Positions 46,090 to 55,152 of a DNA stretch of 64,000 bases are shown here, piece by piece (position 1 is the first letter of the stretch; each line of letters begins with the position of its first letter). Source of the stretch: Candidatus Ozemobacteraceae bacterium (lineage in GTDB: Bacteria > Muiribacteriota > Ozemobacteria > Ozemobacterales > Ozemobacteraceae); the NCBI GenBank assembly GCA_035373905.1, contig DAOSOK010000013.1, forward strand, positions 1 through 64,000. Direction: 5' to 3'. The notes under the pieces are model-generated. The model saw only the letters and a program-made list of their open reading frames with translations, had not been told where the DNA came from and searched no databases. A program made the translations under genes and the position numbers.

Positions 46090-47108
46090 AAGACATAGGG
46101 TACTACGCGCTCATTCTCATTGTCCCGCTTGGCGCCATTCTCCTGGTCCTCATTGCCGTTCTTTCGAGCCATCCTGGCGCGAGTATTTCGTTCAAGGTGG
46201 AAGCTTCCAAATTTTTGAACACCTTCATCAAGGGCGGCGATCCCTTTGTGCTCATGGAACACGGGAACCTGGCCGGTCTCGAGAAACTCCTGAAACGCCA
46301 TCCGGAAATGTCCCGGGAACGCGAGTCCGCCAGGGGATGCACTCCCTTGCATCTGGCTCCTGACGTCGATTTTGCCAGACTCCTCCTCGACCATGGTGCT
46401 GAGATTGATGCCGTCTTGAAATTCGACGAAATTACCCCGCTTCATGAAGCGATTTCTCATGGCCGCACCAAGGTGGCGCTCTTCCTGATCGATAGAGGAG
46501 CCAGTATTTCCAAGTTCGACAGTTTCAATCGTTCGCCGCTGCACGCAGCAGCTTTGTACGGAAATGTTGAGGTAACGGATGCCCTGTTGAAAAAGGGGGC
46601 CAACCCGAACGTCTGCGGTTCGAAAACGAACGATCTTACCCCGCCCCTCGAGGCATGTGCGCAGGGCACGTTGAATGTGGTCAGGTATTACTATGAGCAT
46701 GGGATTCCATTCGATCTGACCGATGCGCTGTTTGTCAGCCTGTATTCCCCCCATTTCACCTCATCCGGAACAGATATTTTACGTACTATCGATGTAGAGC
46801 GATTTCTGCTCGACACGGGAAAGGTCGATGTGAACGCTCAGACACATCGACCGTACAAAAACGGGGAAACCCTTCTCCATGCTGCTGCCCGTTCTTACAA
46901 CCTGGAATTTTTCCGAATTCTGCTCGAGCGCGGAGCTGATCCCGACAAGCCTGACGCCGACGGGAAGCGAGTCATCGACCGCATCAATAGCGATGAGTAT
47001 GATTATTTCGGACATCGCCAGGAAGAGCGTGAGCTGATCGTGAAAATCCTGAATGAATTCAAGAGAGATAAGCCTTCCGTCCCATCTGCTCCAAAGAAAG
47101 ACAATTGA
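46086..47108 (+). CDS. Membrane-anchored ankyrin-repeat protein
   Basis: A 340-residue protein starting with ATG 46086, which overlaps the SpoIIE-type gene. One N-terminal helix (YALILIVPLGAILLVLIAVL) anchors four or five ankyrin repeats, for example CTPLHLAPDVDFARLLLDHG, ITPLHEAISHGRTKVALFLI and RSPLHAAALYGNVEVTDALL. It is clearly more A/T-rich than the genes on both sides, with GAT, ATT and TTG codons common, which suggests a different origin or relaxed codon choice. Coupling suggests it scaffolds the phosphatase. Confidence 0.88.
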   Translation: MKDIGYYALILIVPLGAILLVLIAVLSSHPGASISFKVEASKFLNTFIKGGDPFVLMEHGNLAGLEKLLKRHPEMSRERESARGCTPLHLAPDVDFARLLLDHGAEIDAVLKFDEITPLHEAISHGRTKVALFLIDRGASISKFDSFNRSPLHAAALYGNVEVTDALLKKGANPNVCGSKTNDLTPPLEACAQGTLNVVRYYYEHGIPFDLTDALFVSLYSPHFTSSGTDILRTIDVERFLLDTGKVDVNAQTHRPYKNGETLLHAAARSYNLEFFRILLERGADPDKPDADGKRVIDRINSDEYDYFGHRQEERELIVKILNEFKRDKPSVPSAPKKDN

Positions 47109-47161
47109 CATCCTGGTCAGGATATCCATAGACATCTGGACCCCGATAGGTTTTCCTGGAT

Positions 47162-47410
47162 TTGTATTTTCGGAATGCGGACCAACTCCGGCAACTCGCC
47201 CGTCAAGGCTCTCCGGCCATCATGTCGGCCCTGGCCAGCCCCCTGGCCGATGTCGGAAATGCGACCGAGGATGTTCCAGTCTTGTTAGAGTCTCTCGCCG
47301 CAAGCCAGGCTCCTGTCCCCATGAACGAACAGACCACCGCAAAGGTCGAGGCCGCCTTGCGGCTTCTCACGGGCTTCGCTCTCGCAACCGGCACTCCCGC
47401 AGAAGTGTGA
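47162..47410 (+). CDS. Possible small ORF or gene remnant, 82 residues
   Basis: This lies in a 400-base gap. From TTG 47162 or ATG 47222 an open frame with coding-like codon use continues to 47410; the Met-initiated version is 62 residues (MSALASPLADVGNATEDV). No ribosome-binding site is convincing and no family is recognised. It may be a small real gene or the end of a decayed one. The rest of the gap (47411-47509) shows nothing. Confidence 0.3.
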   Translation: MYFRNADQLRQLARQGSPAIMSALASPLADVGNATEDVPVLLESLAASQAPVPMNEQTTAKVEAALRLLTGFALATGTPAEV

Positions 47411-47509
47411 CGGCGCCAAAGCCGAATGCCTGTTGCCGAAGACGGGAAACATTGGTAGGATGTGACGCCTGATGTCAGGCCAGTAATCAGAAACGAGCCC
47501 GCCTCAACC

Positions 47510-48681
<1,172 letters not shown>

Positions 48682-48685
<4 letters not shown>

Positions 48686-49110
48686 AGAAGCCGCACCGCC
48701 CCTTTTTCGAGGTCGGCGCCGCCGTCGTCGTTCACGGGTCGCGCGTCCTGCTGGCGAAACGCACCGGCGGCGATCTCGACGGGCTCTGGGAGTTCCCCGG
48801 CGGCAAGCTCGAGAACGGCGAATCGGCCGCCCAGGCGGTCGAGCGCGAGCTCGTCGAAGAGCTCAATCTCGAAGTTTCCGCGCACGAGCGCCTTCTGGTG
48901 CTCGAACACGCCTATCCCGACAAGGACATCCGGCTTCATTTCGTCCGGTGCGAGCTTGTCGACACGGGAAACGGCCCCACCCCGCCCGTTCCCGCCGATC
49001 ACGCGGCCTGGTTCTCGCCCTTCGCGTTTCCGCTGGCCGACTTCTGCCCCGCCGACCGGCTGGCGGCCGGCGCCATCCCCTGGCAAGCCCTGATATCACG
49101 AGAGGAGTGA
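48682..49110 (+). CDS. NUDIX hydrolase (MutT-like)
   Basis: A 142-residue protein with a full NUDIX box: GGKLENGES followed by REL-VEEL with correct spacing. The flanking WEFPGGK is typical of MutT-type 8-oxo-dGTP diphosphatases. It overlaps the rlmI-like gene by 4 bases and is followed 3 bases later by butyrate kinase. Nucleotide-pool cleaning is the likeliest role; other NUDIX substrates cannot be excluded. Confidence 0.87.
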
Positions 49111-49113
49111 CGT

Positions 49114-50184
49114 ATGTCGGTTTCCCCCCGCCTGCTGGTCATCAACCCCGGCTCGACCACGACCAAGATCGCCCTGTTCGACGGCGAGAACGTTCGCGAG
49201 CTCCACGAGCTCGAGCACGACCGCGCCGAACTCGCGAAGTTCCCGACGACCCTTTCCCAGCTCGAATACCGACGCGATGCCCTGCACAAGGCGCTTGCGT
49301 TCTGGAACACACCCGTTTCGTCGCTCTCGGCCGTCATCAGCCGGGGATCGCCCCTGAAACCCCTCGTGAGCGGCGTGTACGCCATCAGCGACGCGATGCT
49401 GGACGACATCAGGGGCGGCAAGCTCCAGGACCACGCCTCGCACCTGGGCCCCCTGCTGGCGCACGAGATCGCCGAGGAAGCGAAGATCCCGGCATTCATC
49501 GCCGATCCCGTCTCGGTCGACGAGTTCGACGAGATCGCGAAAATCAGCGGATGGCCGGAGCTGCCCCGCGGCACCCTTTCCCACGCGCTCAACATCAAGG
49601 CGATGCTCCGCGAGACCGCCGAGGAGCGCGGCGTCGCACCGGAAACGCTGAACGCCGTCGTGGCGCACCTGGGCGGAGGCTTCTCGATCGCCGCCGTCCG
49701 AAAGGGAAGGATCATCGACGTCAACAACGCCAACGACGGCGGCCCCTTCTCGCCCGAGCGGGTCGGCACCCTGCCGCTGGTCGGCCTTCTCAAGATGTGC
49801 TTCAGCGGGAAATACACCTACGACCAGCTCCGGAAGATGTTCATCGGCAAGGGCGGCCTCATGGCGCACCTCGGCACAGCCGACGTTCGGGAAGTCATCA
49901 AGCGGATCGACGCCGGTGACGAGAAGGCGAAGCTCGTGCTCGAAGCCATGTGCTACCACATTTCGAAGGAGATCGGCGCCATGGCCGCGGCCCTCTGCGG
50001 CAAGGTCGACGCGATCATCATGACCGGCGGCGTCTCTTACAACGCACGGGTCGTCGAGTGGATCCGCGAGCGGGTCGGTTTCATCGCGCCGCTCGTCGTG
50101 AAGCCCGGCCAGAACGAGATGAAGGCCCTCGCCTCCCATGCCGTGCGCGCCCTCAGGGATCCTTCGATCGTCAGGCAGTATTGA
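49114..50184 (+). CDS. buk: Butyrate kinase (acetokinase superfamily)
   Basis: A 356-residue acetokinase-fold enzyme with LVINPGSTTTKIALFDG (phosphate 1 loop), VVAHLGGGFSIAAVRKGRII and ITGGVSYNARVVEWI-like adenosine motif (IIMTGGVSYNA). Length and the GTLSHALNIKA stretch fit butyrate or branched-chain acyl kinase rather than acetate kinase. It converts acyl phosphate and ADP to acid and ATP. GGAG lies 6 bases before the ATG. Phosphate butyryltransferase follows, completing the acyl-CoA-to-ATP pathway. Confidence 0.93.
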   Translation: MSVSPRLLVINPGSTTTKIALFDGENVRELHELEHDRAELAKFPTTLSQLEYRRDALHKALAFWNTPVSSLSAVISRGSPLKPLVSGVYAISDAMLDDIRGGKLQDHASHLGPLLAHEIAEEAKIPAFIADPVSVDEFDEIAKISGWPELPRGTLSHALNIKAMLRETAEERGVAPETLNAVVAHLGGGFSIAAVRKGRIIDVNNANDGGPFSPERVGTLPLVGLLKMCFSGKYTYDQLRKMFIGKGGLMAHLGTADVREVIKRIDAGDEKAKLVLEAMCYHISKEIGAMAAALCGKVDAIIMTGGVSYNARVVEWIRERVGFIAPLVVKPGQNEMKALASHAVRALRDPSIVRQY

Positions 50185-50264
50185 GGAAAGCGTTCCCGGA
50201 CGGAGCGCGTCTCTCTTTGTATTTGTAATAATTTTATACTTCTTCACATAGGAAAGGTGCGATC

Positions 50265-51146
50265 ATGCGATTCTGCGATCTCGATTCGAAATTGAAAGCC
50301 GGCCGTGTCCCGCTCGCGATCTGCATGCCGGAGGACGTCGACGCGATTCTCGCCGCGAAGGAAGCTTCCGAGCTCGGGTATGTCGACTGCATCTTCGTCG
50401 GCAATCCCGCCGTCATCGATCCGTTGCTGACCCGGGAGGCTCCCGGCTTCAAGCCACGCATCGTCGAAGCCCTCACGCCCGAAGCCGCCGCCGCGAAAAC
50501 GGTCGAACTCGTCCGGACAGGCCATGCGAAGGCGCTGATGAAGGGGACGATTTCGACCCCCATCCTTCTCAAGGCCGTCCTGAACTCCGAAACCGGCATC
50601 AAGATGAGCTCCGTTCTCTCGCACGTGCTGGTGTTCGAATGGAACGGCTCGTTCCGGTTCCTCACCGACGGCGGGATGCTCCCCCACCCGACCCTCGCCG
50701 AGAAGCAGGAAATCCTGATGAACGCCGTCCACATCGCGAAGCGGCTCGGCACGGCCGAGCCGAAAGTCGCCGTTCTTTCGGCCGCCGAGACGGTGAACGT
50801 CAAGATGCCCAGTTCGGTCGATGCCGCCGTGCTGGCCAAGATGGGCGAGCGGAAGCAGTTCAAGGGCTGCACCGTCGACGGTCCCCTCGCCCTCGACAAC
50901 GCCATCTCCCTCGAATCGGCGCATCACAAGGGCCTTTACAACGACATCGTCGGCCAGGCCGACATTCTCCTCGCCCCCGATATCGACACCGGCAACATCC
51001 TGGGCAAGTCGATGATGTATTTCGCCGGCATGCAGACCGGCGGACTGATCGTCGGCGCGACGGTTCCCGTCATCCTCCTCTCCCGCTCCGACACCAAGGA
51101 AATCCGCATCAACTCGATCAAGCTCGCCCTCGCCGCCGGCTCATAA
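50265..51146 (+). CDS. ptb: Phosphate butyryltransferase
   Basis: A 293-residue phosphotransacylase. Segments AAKEASELGYVDCIFVGNPA, HAKALMKGTISTPILLKAVL, VAVLSAAETVNVKMPSSVDA and DILLAPDIDTGNILGKSMMY are characteristic. It exchanges CoA for phosphate on butyryl or branched acyl-CoA, feeding the kinase upstream. AGGAAAGG lies before the ATG. The gap to buk is 80 bases with an A/T-rich patch, so a separate promoter is possible. Gene order (kinase before transferase) is the reverse of the clostridial ptb-buk operon. Confidence 0.93.
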   Translation: MRFCDLDSKLKAGRVPLAICMPEDVDAILAAKEASELGYVDCIFVGNPAVIDPLLTREAPGFKPRIVEALTPEAAAAKTVELVRTGHAKALMKGTISTPILLKAVLNSETGIKMSSVLSHVLVFEWNGSFRFLTDGGMLPHPTLAEKQEILMNAVHIAKRLGTAEPKVAVLSAAETVNVKMPSSVDAAVLAKMGERKQFKGCTVDGPLALDNAISLESAHHKGLYNDIVGQADILLAPDIDTGNILGKSMMYFAGMQTGGLIVGATVPVILLSRSDTKEIRINSIKLALAAGS

Positions 51147-51164
51147 GACACTATATCTTCTGTA

Positions 51165-51187
51165 GGGGCGGGTTTGAAACCCGCCCC
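51165..51187. repeat. GGGGCGGGTTT palindromic repeat, copy 2
   Basis: GGGGCGGGTTT-G-AAACCCGCCCC, with the flank ATCTTCTGTA on its left; the same flank occurs in reverse next to copy 3 at 59413. This shows that the repeat unit is larger than the palindrome. It follows the ptb stop and could terminate transcription. Confidence 0.75.
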
Positions 51188-51227
51188 CGTGTCATACCAT
51201 ATTCTATTGTTTCAACTACATACAATA

Positions 51228-51265
51228 CACCGAGGCACAGAGGATGTTTTCTCTGTGCCTCGGTG
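51228..51265. terminator. Bidirectional hairpin / CACAGAGGCAC-type repeat
   Basis: CACCGAGGCACAGAG (51228-51242) pairs perfectly with CTCTGTGCCTCGGTG (51251-51265) around an 8-base loop. It lies between the converging ptb and TPR genes and so could terminate both. Near-identical CACAGAGGCACAGAG hairpins are a widespread dispersed repeat class. Confidence 0.65.
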
Positions 51266-51291
51266 CTTCTGCGATTCGTTGTTTTCGTGAT

Positions 51292-52704
51292 TCAGCTTTC
51301 GTTCGTGTTCCGGCGTCTGCGTGTGAACGCAGCAACCGAACGCAGCAGCGTTCTCATCGGCGTGAGGAGCGGAAACCCGGGTGATACTCGTGCCATCCTG
51401 GGGCCGAGGCGGCGGTACCCGGCAATCGCGACTCGGCCGATGCCGCTGGTCCGGAGGGTTTCCTCGCGAAAGCGGCGGAGTTCGTTCGTCTCGGGAGCGT
51501 CGGCGCCGAACAGGCGCGTCGCGACGAAGCAGGGTTCGGTCTTCTCTTCTTCCGTCGTTTTCGAACTGGTCGGCATGTCGCCGATCGGGTAGTTCGGCTC
51601 GATCTGCTGGATCCGCTCCATGGTCAGCCTGGCCTTGATCGGGTTGTTCGTCAGCAGGTGGCACTTGTAGGCGCCGACCAGCGCCCGCAGGTTGAACGAG
51701 TCGGCGGCAAGGGCCTCGAGATAATGGTCGAGGGCTTCCTTCGCTTTCTTCATCTGCGAGGTCGAGCCGGCGAGCTGCTCCTCGGCGAACAGCAGGCACT
51801 CTTGCCCCTTGATGAGGCTCTCCTCGAGGCTCTGCAGCTCGATCTTTTTTTTCAGCCGTAACGCCTCGTTGTCGCCCTCGACAAGCCGCAGGAGCGTATC
51901 GACGCATGCCCTTGATTCGCGCAACCGACCGAGCTTGAACAGGATTTCCCCCTTGAGCAGAACGAGCCCGCGATGTATGGGCAGCACATCCTCGACGATG
52001 CCAGCCACGCGCAGGGCATCCTCGTATTTCTCGACCGACGCGAGGGCCTTGCATTCCACCCAGACCAGGTGAGACCGCTTCTTGTTCATCTCGATCCAGT
52101 ATTCCTGGGCTTTGTGCAGCCGGTCCTTCAGCTGGACGATCAGGTCGGCGCGGCCCAGCTCGGAATAACAGACCGACAGCCCCCGGAGCCCGTCGATATG
52201 CATCGGTTCGATTTCAAGTACCTTTTTATATATTTCAAGGCATTCTTCAATATCGGGAATCAGCTCGGCCTGCATCTTCTGAGGGTCCTTGTCCGCGGCC
52301 GCCTCGTCGGTGTGCTGCGGTTCGAGCAGAGAAAGGGATCTCGACAGGATCTCCTGCCATTGGGCGCGCGCCTTTTCCAACTGTCTCGTCAGCAGCATGG
52401 CGCGAAGATCGGTATACTCGCGACGGTTTCCCATGAAGACGGGAAGTTCGTAGTGGAGCTTCTTGAAAACGTTGTAGGCAGCGCCCGTTTCATTCCGCGC
52501 CAACAGTAGCTTTCCGGACAGGAACATCGTCGTCGCGGTTTCACCCGTGCGGTTTTTCAACTCTCCCAGGCGACGTTCGGCCAATTCATACTTCTCGAGG
52601 AGAATCGCGTCGATGACGGGCTGTGCGCCCTCGTCGAGAAGCCTGTCTTCCTGCTGGAATTCATCCGTCACGGCAGATTTCGTCTCTTTCCGCTCCTGTG
52701 ACAT
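51292..52704 (-). CDS. TPR-like protein with a CFI-box-like C-terminal domain
   Basis: A 470-residue cytoplasmic-looking protein. Residues 25-380 are helical TPR-type repeats interrupted by a low-complexity acidic piece. The C-terminal 75 residues begin CFVATRLFGADAPETNELRR and continue with FREETL...GRVAIAGYRRLGPRMA. This matches the pattern of the CFI-box C-terminal domain (normally CFIATAAYG...LRxFRD), found at the ends of many unrelated bacterial proteins. A run of basic residues ends the protein next to a repeat. GGTG precedes ATG 52704. The role is unknown; the box may be a sorting or assembly tag. Confidence 0.82.
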   Translation of the reverse strand: MSQERKETKSAVTDEFQQEDRLLDEGAQPVIDAILLEKYELAERRLGELKNRTGETATTMFLSGKLLLARNETGAAYNVFKKLHYELPVFMGNRREYTDLRAMLLTRQLEKARAQWQEILSRSLSLLEPQHTDEAAADKDPQKMQAELIPDIEECLEIYKKVLEIEPMHIDGLRGLSVCYSELGRADLIVQLKDRLHKAQEYWIEMNKKRSHLVWVECKALASVEKYEDALRVAGIVEDVLPIHRGLVLLKGEILFKLGRLRESRACVDTLLRLVEGDNEALRLKKKIELQSLEESLIKGQECLLFAEEQLAGSTSQMKKAKEALDHYLEALAADSFNLRALVGAYKCHLLTNNPIKARLTMERIQQIEPNYPIGDMPTSSKTTEEEKTEPCFVATRLFGADAPETNELRRFREETLRTSGIGRVAIAGYRRLGPRMARVSPGFPLLTPMRTLLRSVAAFTRRRRNTNES

Positions 52705-52896
52705 TCCTTCACCGCCGTTATTTTCGGATTGATCGGCTCGCTTGCCGCCAGTCGATGAGCAATACCTTCGTCGAATCTGACTCGATGCCCAACTGCCGAA
52801 GTTTATCGGTTCGGCGAACCTTTCGTCAACTTGCGAAAAATTGATTCAACCGCATGGTTCCCTTCGAAGTTGATCTCTAGATCCGTAATACGTACG

Positions 52897-52948
52897 CTCT
52901 GACATCAGAGTGGAGAAATTTTACACATGTTTGTATTCAGAGTAGAAT
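52897..52948 (+). promoter_or_regulatory. Promoter with an upstream palindromic operator
   Basis: TTTACA (52920-52925), a 17-base spacer and TAGAAT (52943-52948) form a good promoter for the gene at 52980. Nine bases upstream of the -35 is the palindrome CTCTGA-CA-TCAGAG (52897-52910), a plausible activator or repressor site. Confidence 0.6.
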
Positions 52949-52979
52949 GGGAGAGAAGTGAAATTCAGGAGGTTCAACC

Positions 52980-53483
52980 GTGAAATCGTCGTTCAGGCAG
53001 TTCTGCTGTCTCATTCTCGTTGCCTCGCTCCTTTTCCAGACCGTTCCGATGGCCATGGCACAGGTCTGCCGGCCCGCGGGGCCGACGGCTGCCGTCTACA
53101 ACGAACTTCTCGAGGCGCGGCGCATCTTGGGCATGGATGCCGGTGCGAAGGCATCCCAGGACTGCATCGTCCCCCTCGATCGCGCCAAACAATTGGTCGC
53201 CGCCCGTGAATTTTCGAAAACCCATTCAGCTCTCGCATCGGACCTGATGCGCGGCATCGAAAAAGCCCGCCTCAAAGTGCTCTGGAATGACCGTAACGAG
53301 GCCCTCATGATCGTGAACCGCCTGCTGGGCCTTCTCGACGATTACGCGAAAAAGCCGATCCCCCAGACGCCATGCGGAAACGGCCCCGGCGCAGCCAGCG
53401 CGTTCGGTGCGGCCGTCGTCGCCGGTCTCGGCGCCCTGTTCGTCGCCATCATGTTCGGATTCGGCCAGGTTTCTCACCGCTGA
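52980..53483 (+). CDS. Exported hypothetical protein with a C-terminal membrane helix
   Basis: GTG 52980 is preceded by AGGAGG at 7 bases. The 167-residue product has a clear signal peptide (CLILVASLLFQTVPMAMAQ), a helical middle of about 90 residues with three or four Cys overall, and a C-terminal hydrophobic Gly/Ala-rich segment (AAVVAGLGALFVAIMFGFG). That architecture suggests a periplasmic domain tethered to the inner membrane by its tail. It lies 12 bases upstream of the YifB gene. No family is recognised. Confidence 0.75.
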   Translation: MKSSFRQFCCLILVASLLFQTVPMAMAQVCRPAGPTAAVYNELLEARRILGMDAGAKASQDCIVPLDRAKQLVAAREFSKTHSALASDLMRGIEKARLKVLWNDRNEALMIVNRLLGLLDDYAKKPIPQTPCGNGPGAASAFGAAVVAGLGALFVAIMFGFGQVSHR

Positions 53484-53495
53484 TTCGATCGCCGC

Positions 53496-55055
53496 ATGTT
53501 CACGCGGGTGGTTTCCGGGGCGATCACGGGGTATGATCCGATCCTCGTCGAAGTAGAGGTCGATCTCGCTCCGGGTCTGCCGACGTTCAACGTCGTCGGA
53601 TTGCCCGACACCTCGGTCAACGAATCGCGCGAACGCGTCAGAGCCGCGATCAAAAACGCCGGCTTCGATCTCCCCGCAAAGCGGATCACGGTGAATCTCG
53701 CCCCGGCCGACATCCGGAAAGAAGGCTCGGGGCTCGATCTTCCGCTCGCACTGGCGCTTCTGACGTGCGCCCAGGCCTTTCCGGCCGACAAACTCGAAGA
53801 TCTGCTGATCATCGGCGAACTCTCCCTCGACGGCCGCCTCAGGCACACGAAGGGCATCCTTCCGCTCGCGCTGCTGGCACGGGAAAAGGGCCTTCGAGGA
53901 CTGATCGTCCCCGCCGCCAACGCCCGGGAAGCCCGCGTCGTGCCCGGCCTGAACGTGCACGCCTTCGAAACCCTCGCCGACCTCGTTTCGCAGCTCGTCT
54001 CTGCAGGCGATCTTCCTCTTCAGGCGGGCAAAGAGGAATCCGAAGTGGTCTCATCGACGTCCGAAGACGGCGAAGCGTCGTTCAATCACATCGATCTTGC
54101 CGAAATCAAGGGCCAGACGGCCTCACGCCGGGCCATCGAGATTGCCGCGGCAGGCGGCCATTGCCTCCTGCTCTCCGGGCCGCCGGGTTCCGGAAAGACG
54201 ATGCTGGCACGGGCTCTGCCCACGATCCTGCCGCCGCTGACGTTCGACGAGGCGATCGAAGTGACTCGCATCTACAGCGTGCGCGGTCTGGTTCCGCCGG
54301 GTGGGGGCCTGATCGAGCGGCGCCCGTTCCGCGACCCGCACCACACCGTTTCCGACGCGGCGCTGATCGGCGGCGGCCGCACGCCCGGTCCGGGAGAGGT
54401 TTCCCTGGCGCATCACGGCGTGCTGTTTCTCGACGAGCTTCCCGAGTTCCGCAAGGCGGTCCTCGAAGGACTTCGCGAACCCCTTTCCGAAGGCAGAGTC
54501 TCCATCTCCCGAGCGGCCGGGGCAGCCTGCTTCCCCGCCCGCTTCCTGCTCGTCGGGGCGATGAACCCCTGCCCGTGCGGTTTTGCGGGCGATCCCGCCA
54601 GGCACTGCACCTGCTCGGCCCGCCAGGTTCTCGCGTATCAGCAGAAACTCTCGGGGCCGCTTCTCGACCGCATCGACCTCCACATTCACGTGCCGCGCCT
54701 TTCCCCGGAGGAACTCTCCTCGTCCAAGCCGAACGAAGACTCGGCAACCGTCCGGGAGCGCGTCGCAGCCGCGAGGCGGCGTCAGCACGCGCGCCATCCG
54801 CGCGGCCCCCTCATGCTGAATGCGCATCTTCCCCCCCGGCGGCTCAAGTCGGATGCGATTCTCGACGATGCGGCGCAGCATCTTCTGCTCCAGGCCGTCC
54901 GTCGCTTCAACCTGTCGGCCAGGGCATACGACAAGATCGTCCGCGTCGCCCGCACCATCGCCGACCTGGAGGGCACCGCCGGCATCTCTCCTGCCCACGT
55001 CGCCGAAGCCGTCCAGTATCGCCTCTTCGAAGCCCCCAACGCCGTTCCCAGTTGA
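53496..55055 (+). CDS. comM: YifB/ComM family Mg-chelatase-like AAA+ ATPase
   Basis: A 519-residue protein of normal family length. The N-terminal Lon-like fold includes VVGLPDTSVNESRERVRAAI and VNLAPADIRKEGSGLDLPLA. Then follow AAA+ motifs LLLSGPPGSGKTMLARALP (Walker A) and LFLDELPEFRKAVLEGLREP (Walker B), the Cys cluster NPCPCGF and HCTCSARQV, and a C-terminal helical domain. In naturally transformable bacteria ComM is a hexameric branch-migration helicase; in others its role is less clear. Confidence 0.94.
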   Translation: MFTRVVSGAITGYDPILVEVEVDLAPGLPTFNVVGLPDTSVNESRERVRAAIKNAGFDLPAKRITVNLAPADIRKEGSGLDLPLALALLTCAQAFPADKLEDLLIIGELSLDGRLRHTKGILPLALLAREKGLRGLIVPAANAREARVVPGLNVHAFETLADLVSQLVSAGDLPLQAGKEESEVVSSTSEDGEASFNHIDLAEIKGQTASRRAIEIAAAGGHCLLLSGPPGSGKTMLARALPTILPPLTFDEAIEVTRIYSVRGLVPPGGGLIERRPFRDPHHTVSDAALIGGGRTPGPGEVSLAHHGVLFLDELPEFRKAVLEGLREPLSEGRVSISRAAGAACFPARFLLVGAMNPCPCGFAGDPARHCTCSARQVLAYQQKLSGPLLDRIDLHIHVPRLSPEELSSSKPNEDSATVRERVAAARRRQHARHPRGPLMLNAHLPPRRLKSDAILDDAAQHLLLQAVRRFNLSARAYDKIVRVARTIADLEGTAGISPAHVAEAVQYRLFEAPNAVPS

Positions 55056-55090
55056 ACGCCACGCCATGATGGCGCGGTACCGGGGAAGCG

Positions 55091-55120
55091 TTGACAGGCG
55101 GGGGCCGGGTATTGCATCAT
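55091..55120 (+). promoter_or_regulatory. Putative promoter of the cNMP-ParA fusion gene
   Basis: A perfect TTGACA at 55091-55096 with a weaker CATCAT at 55115-55120 (18-base spacer), 33 bases upstream of the start codon. Confidence 0.4.
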
Positions 55121-55152
55121 GACACGACATTCAAGGATACGAGAGGAGCCAC

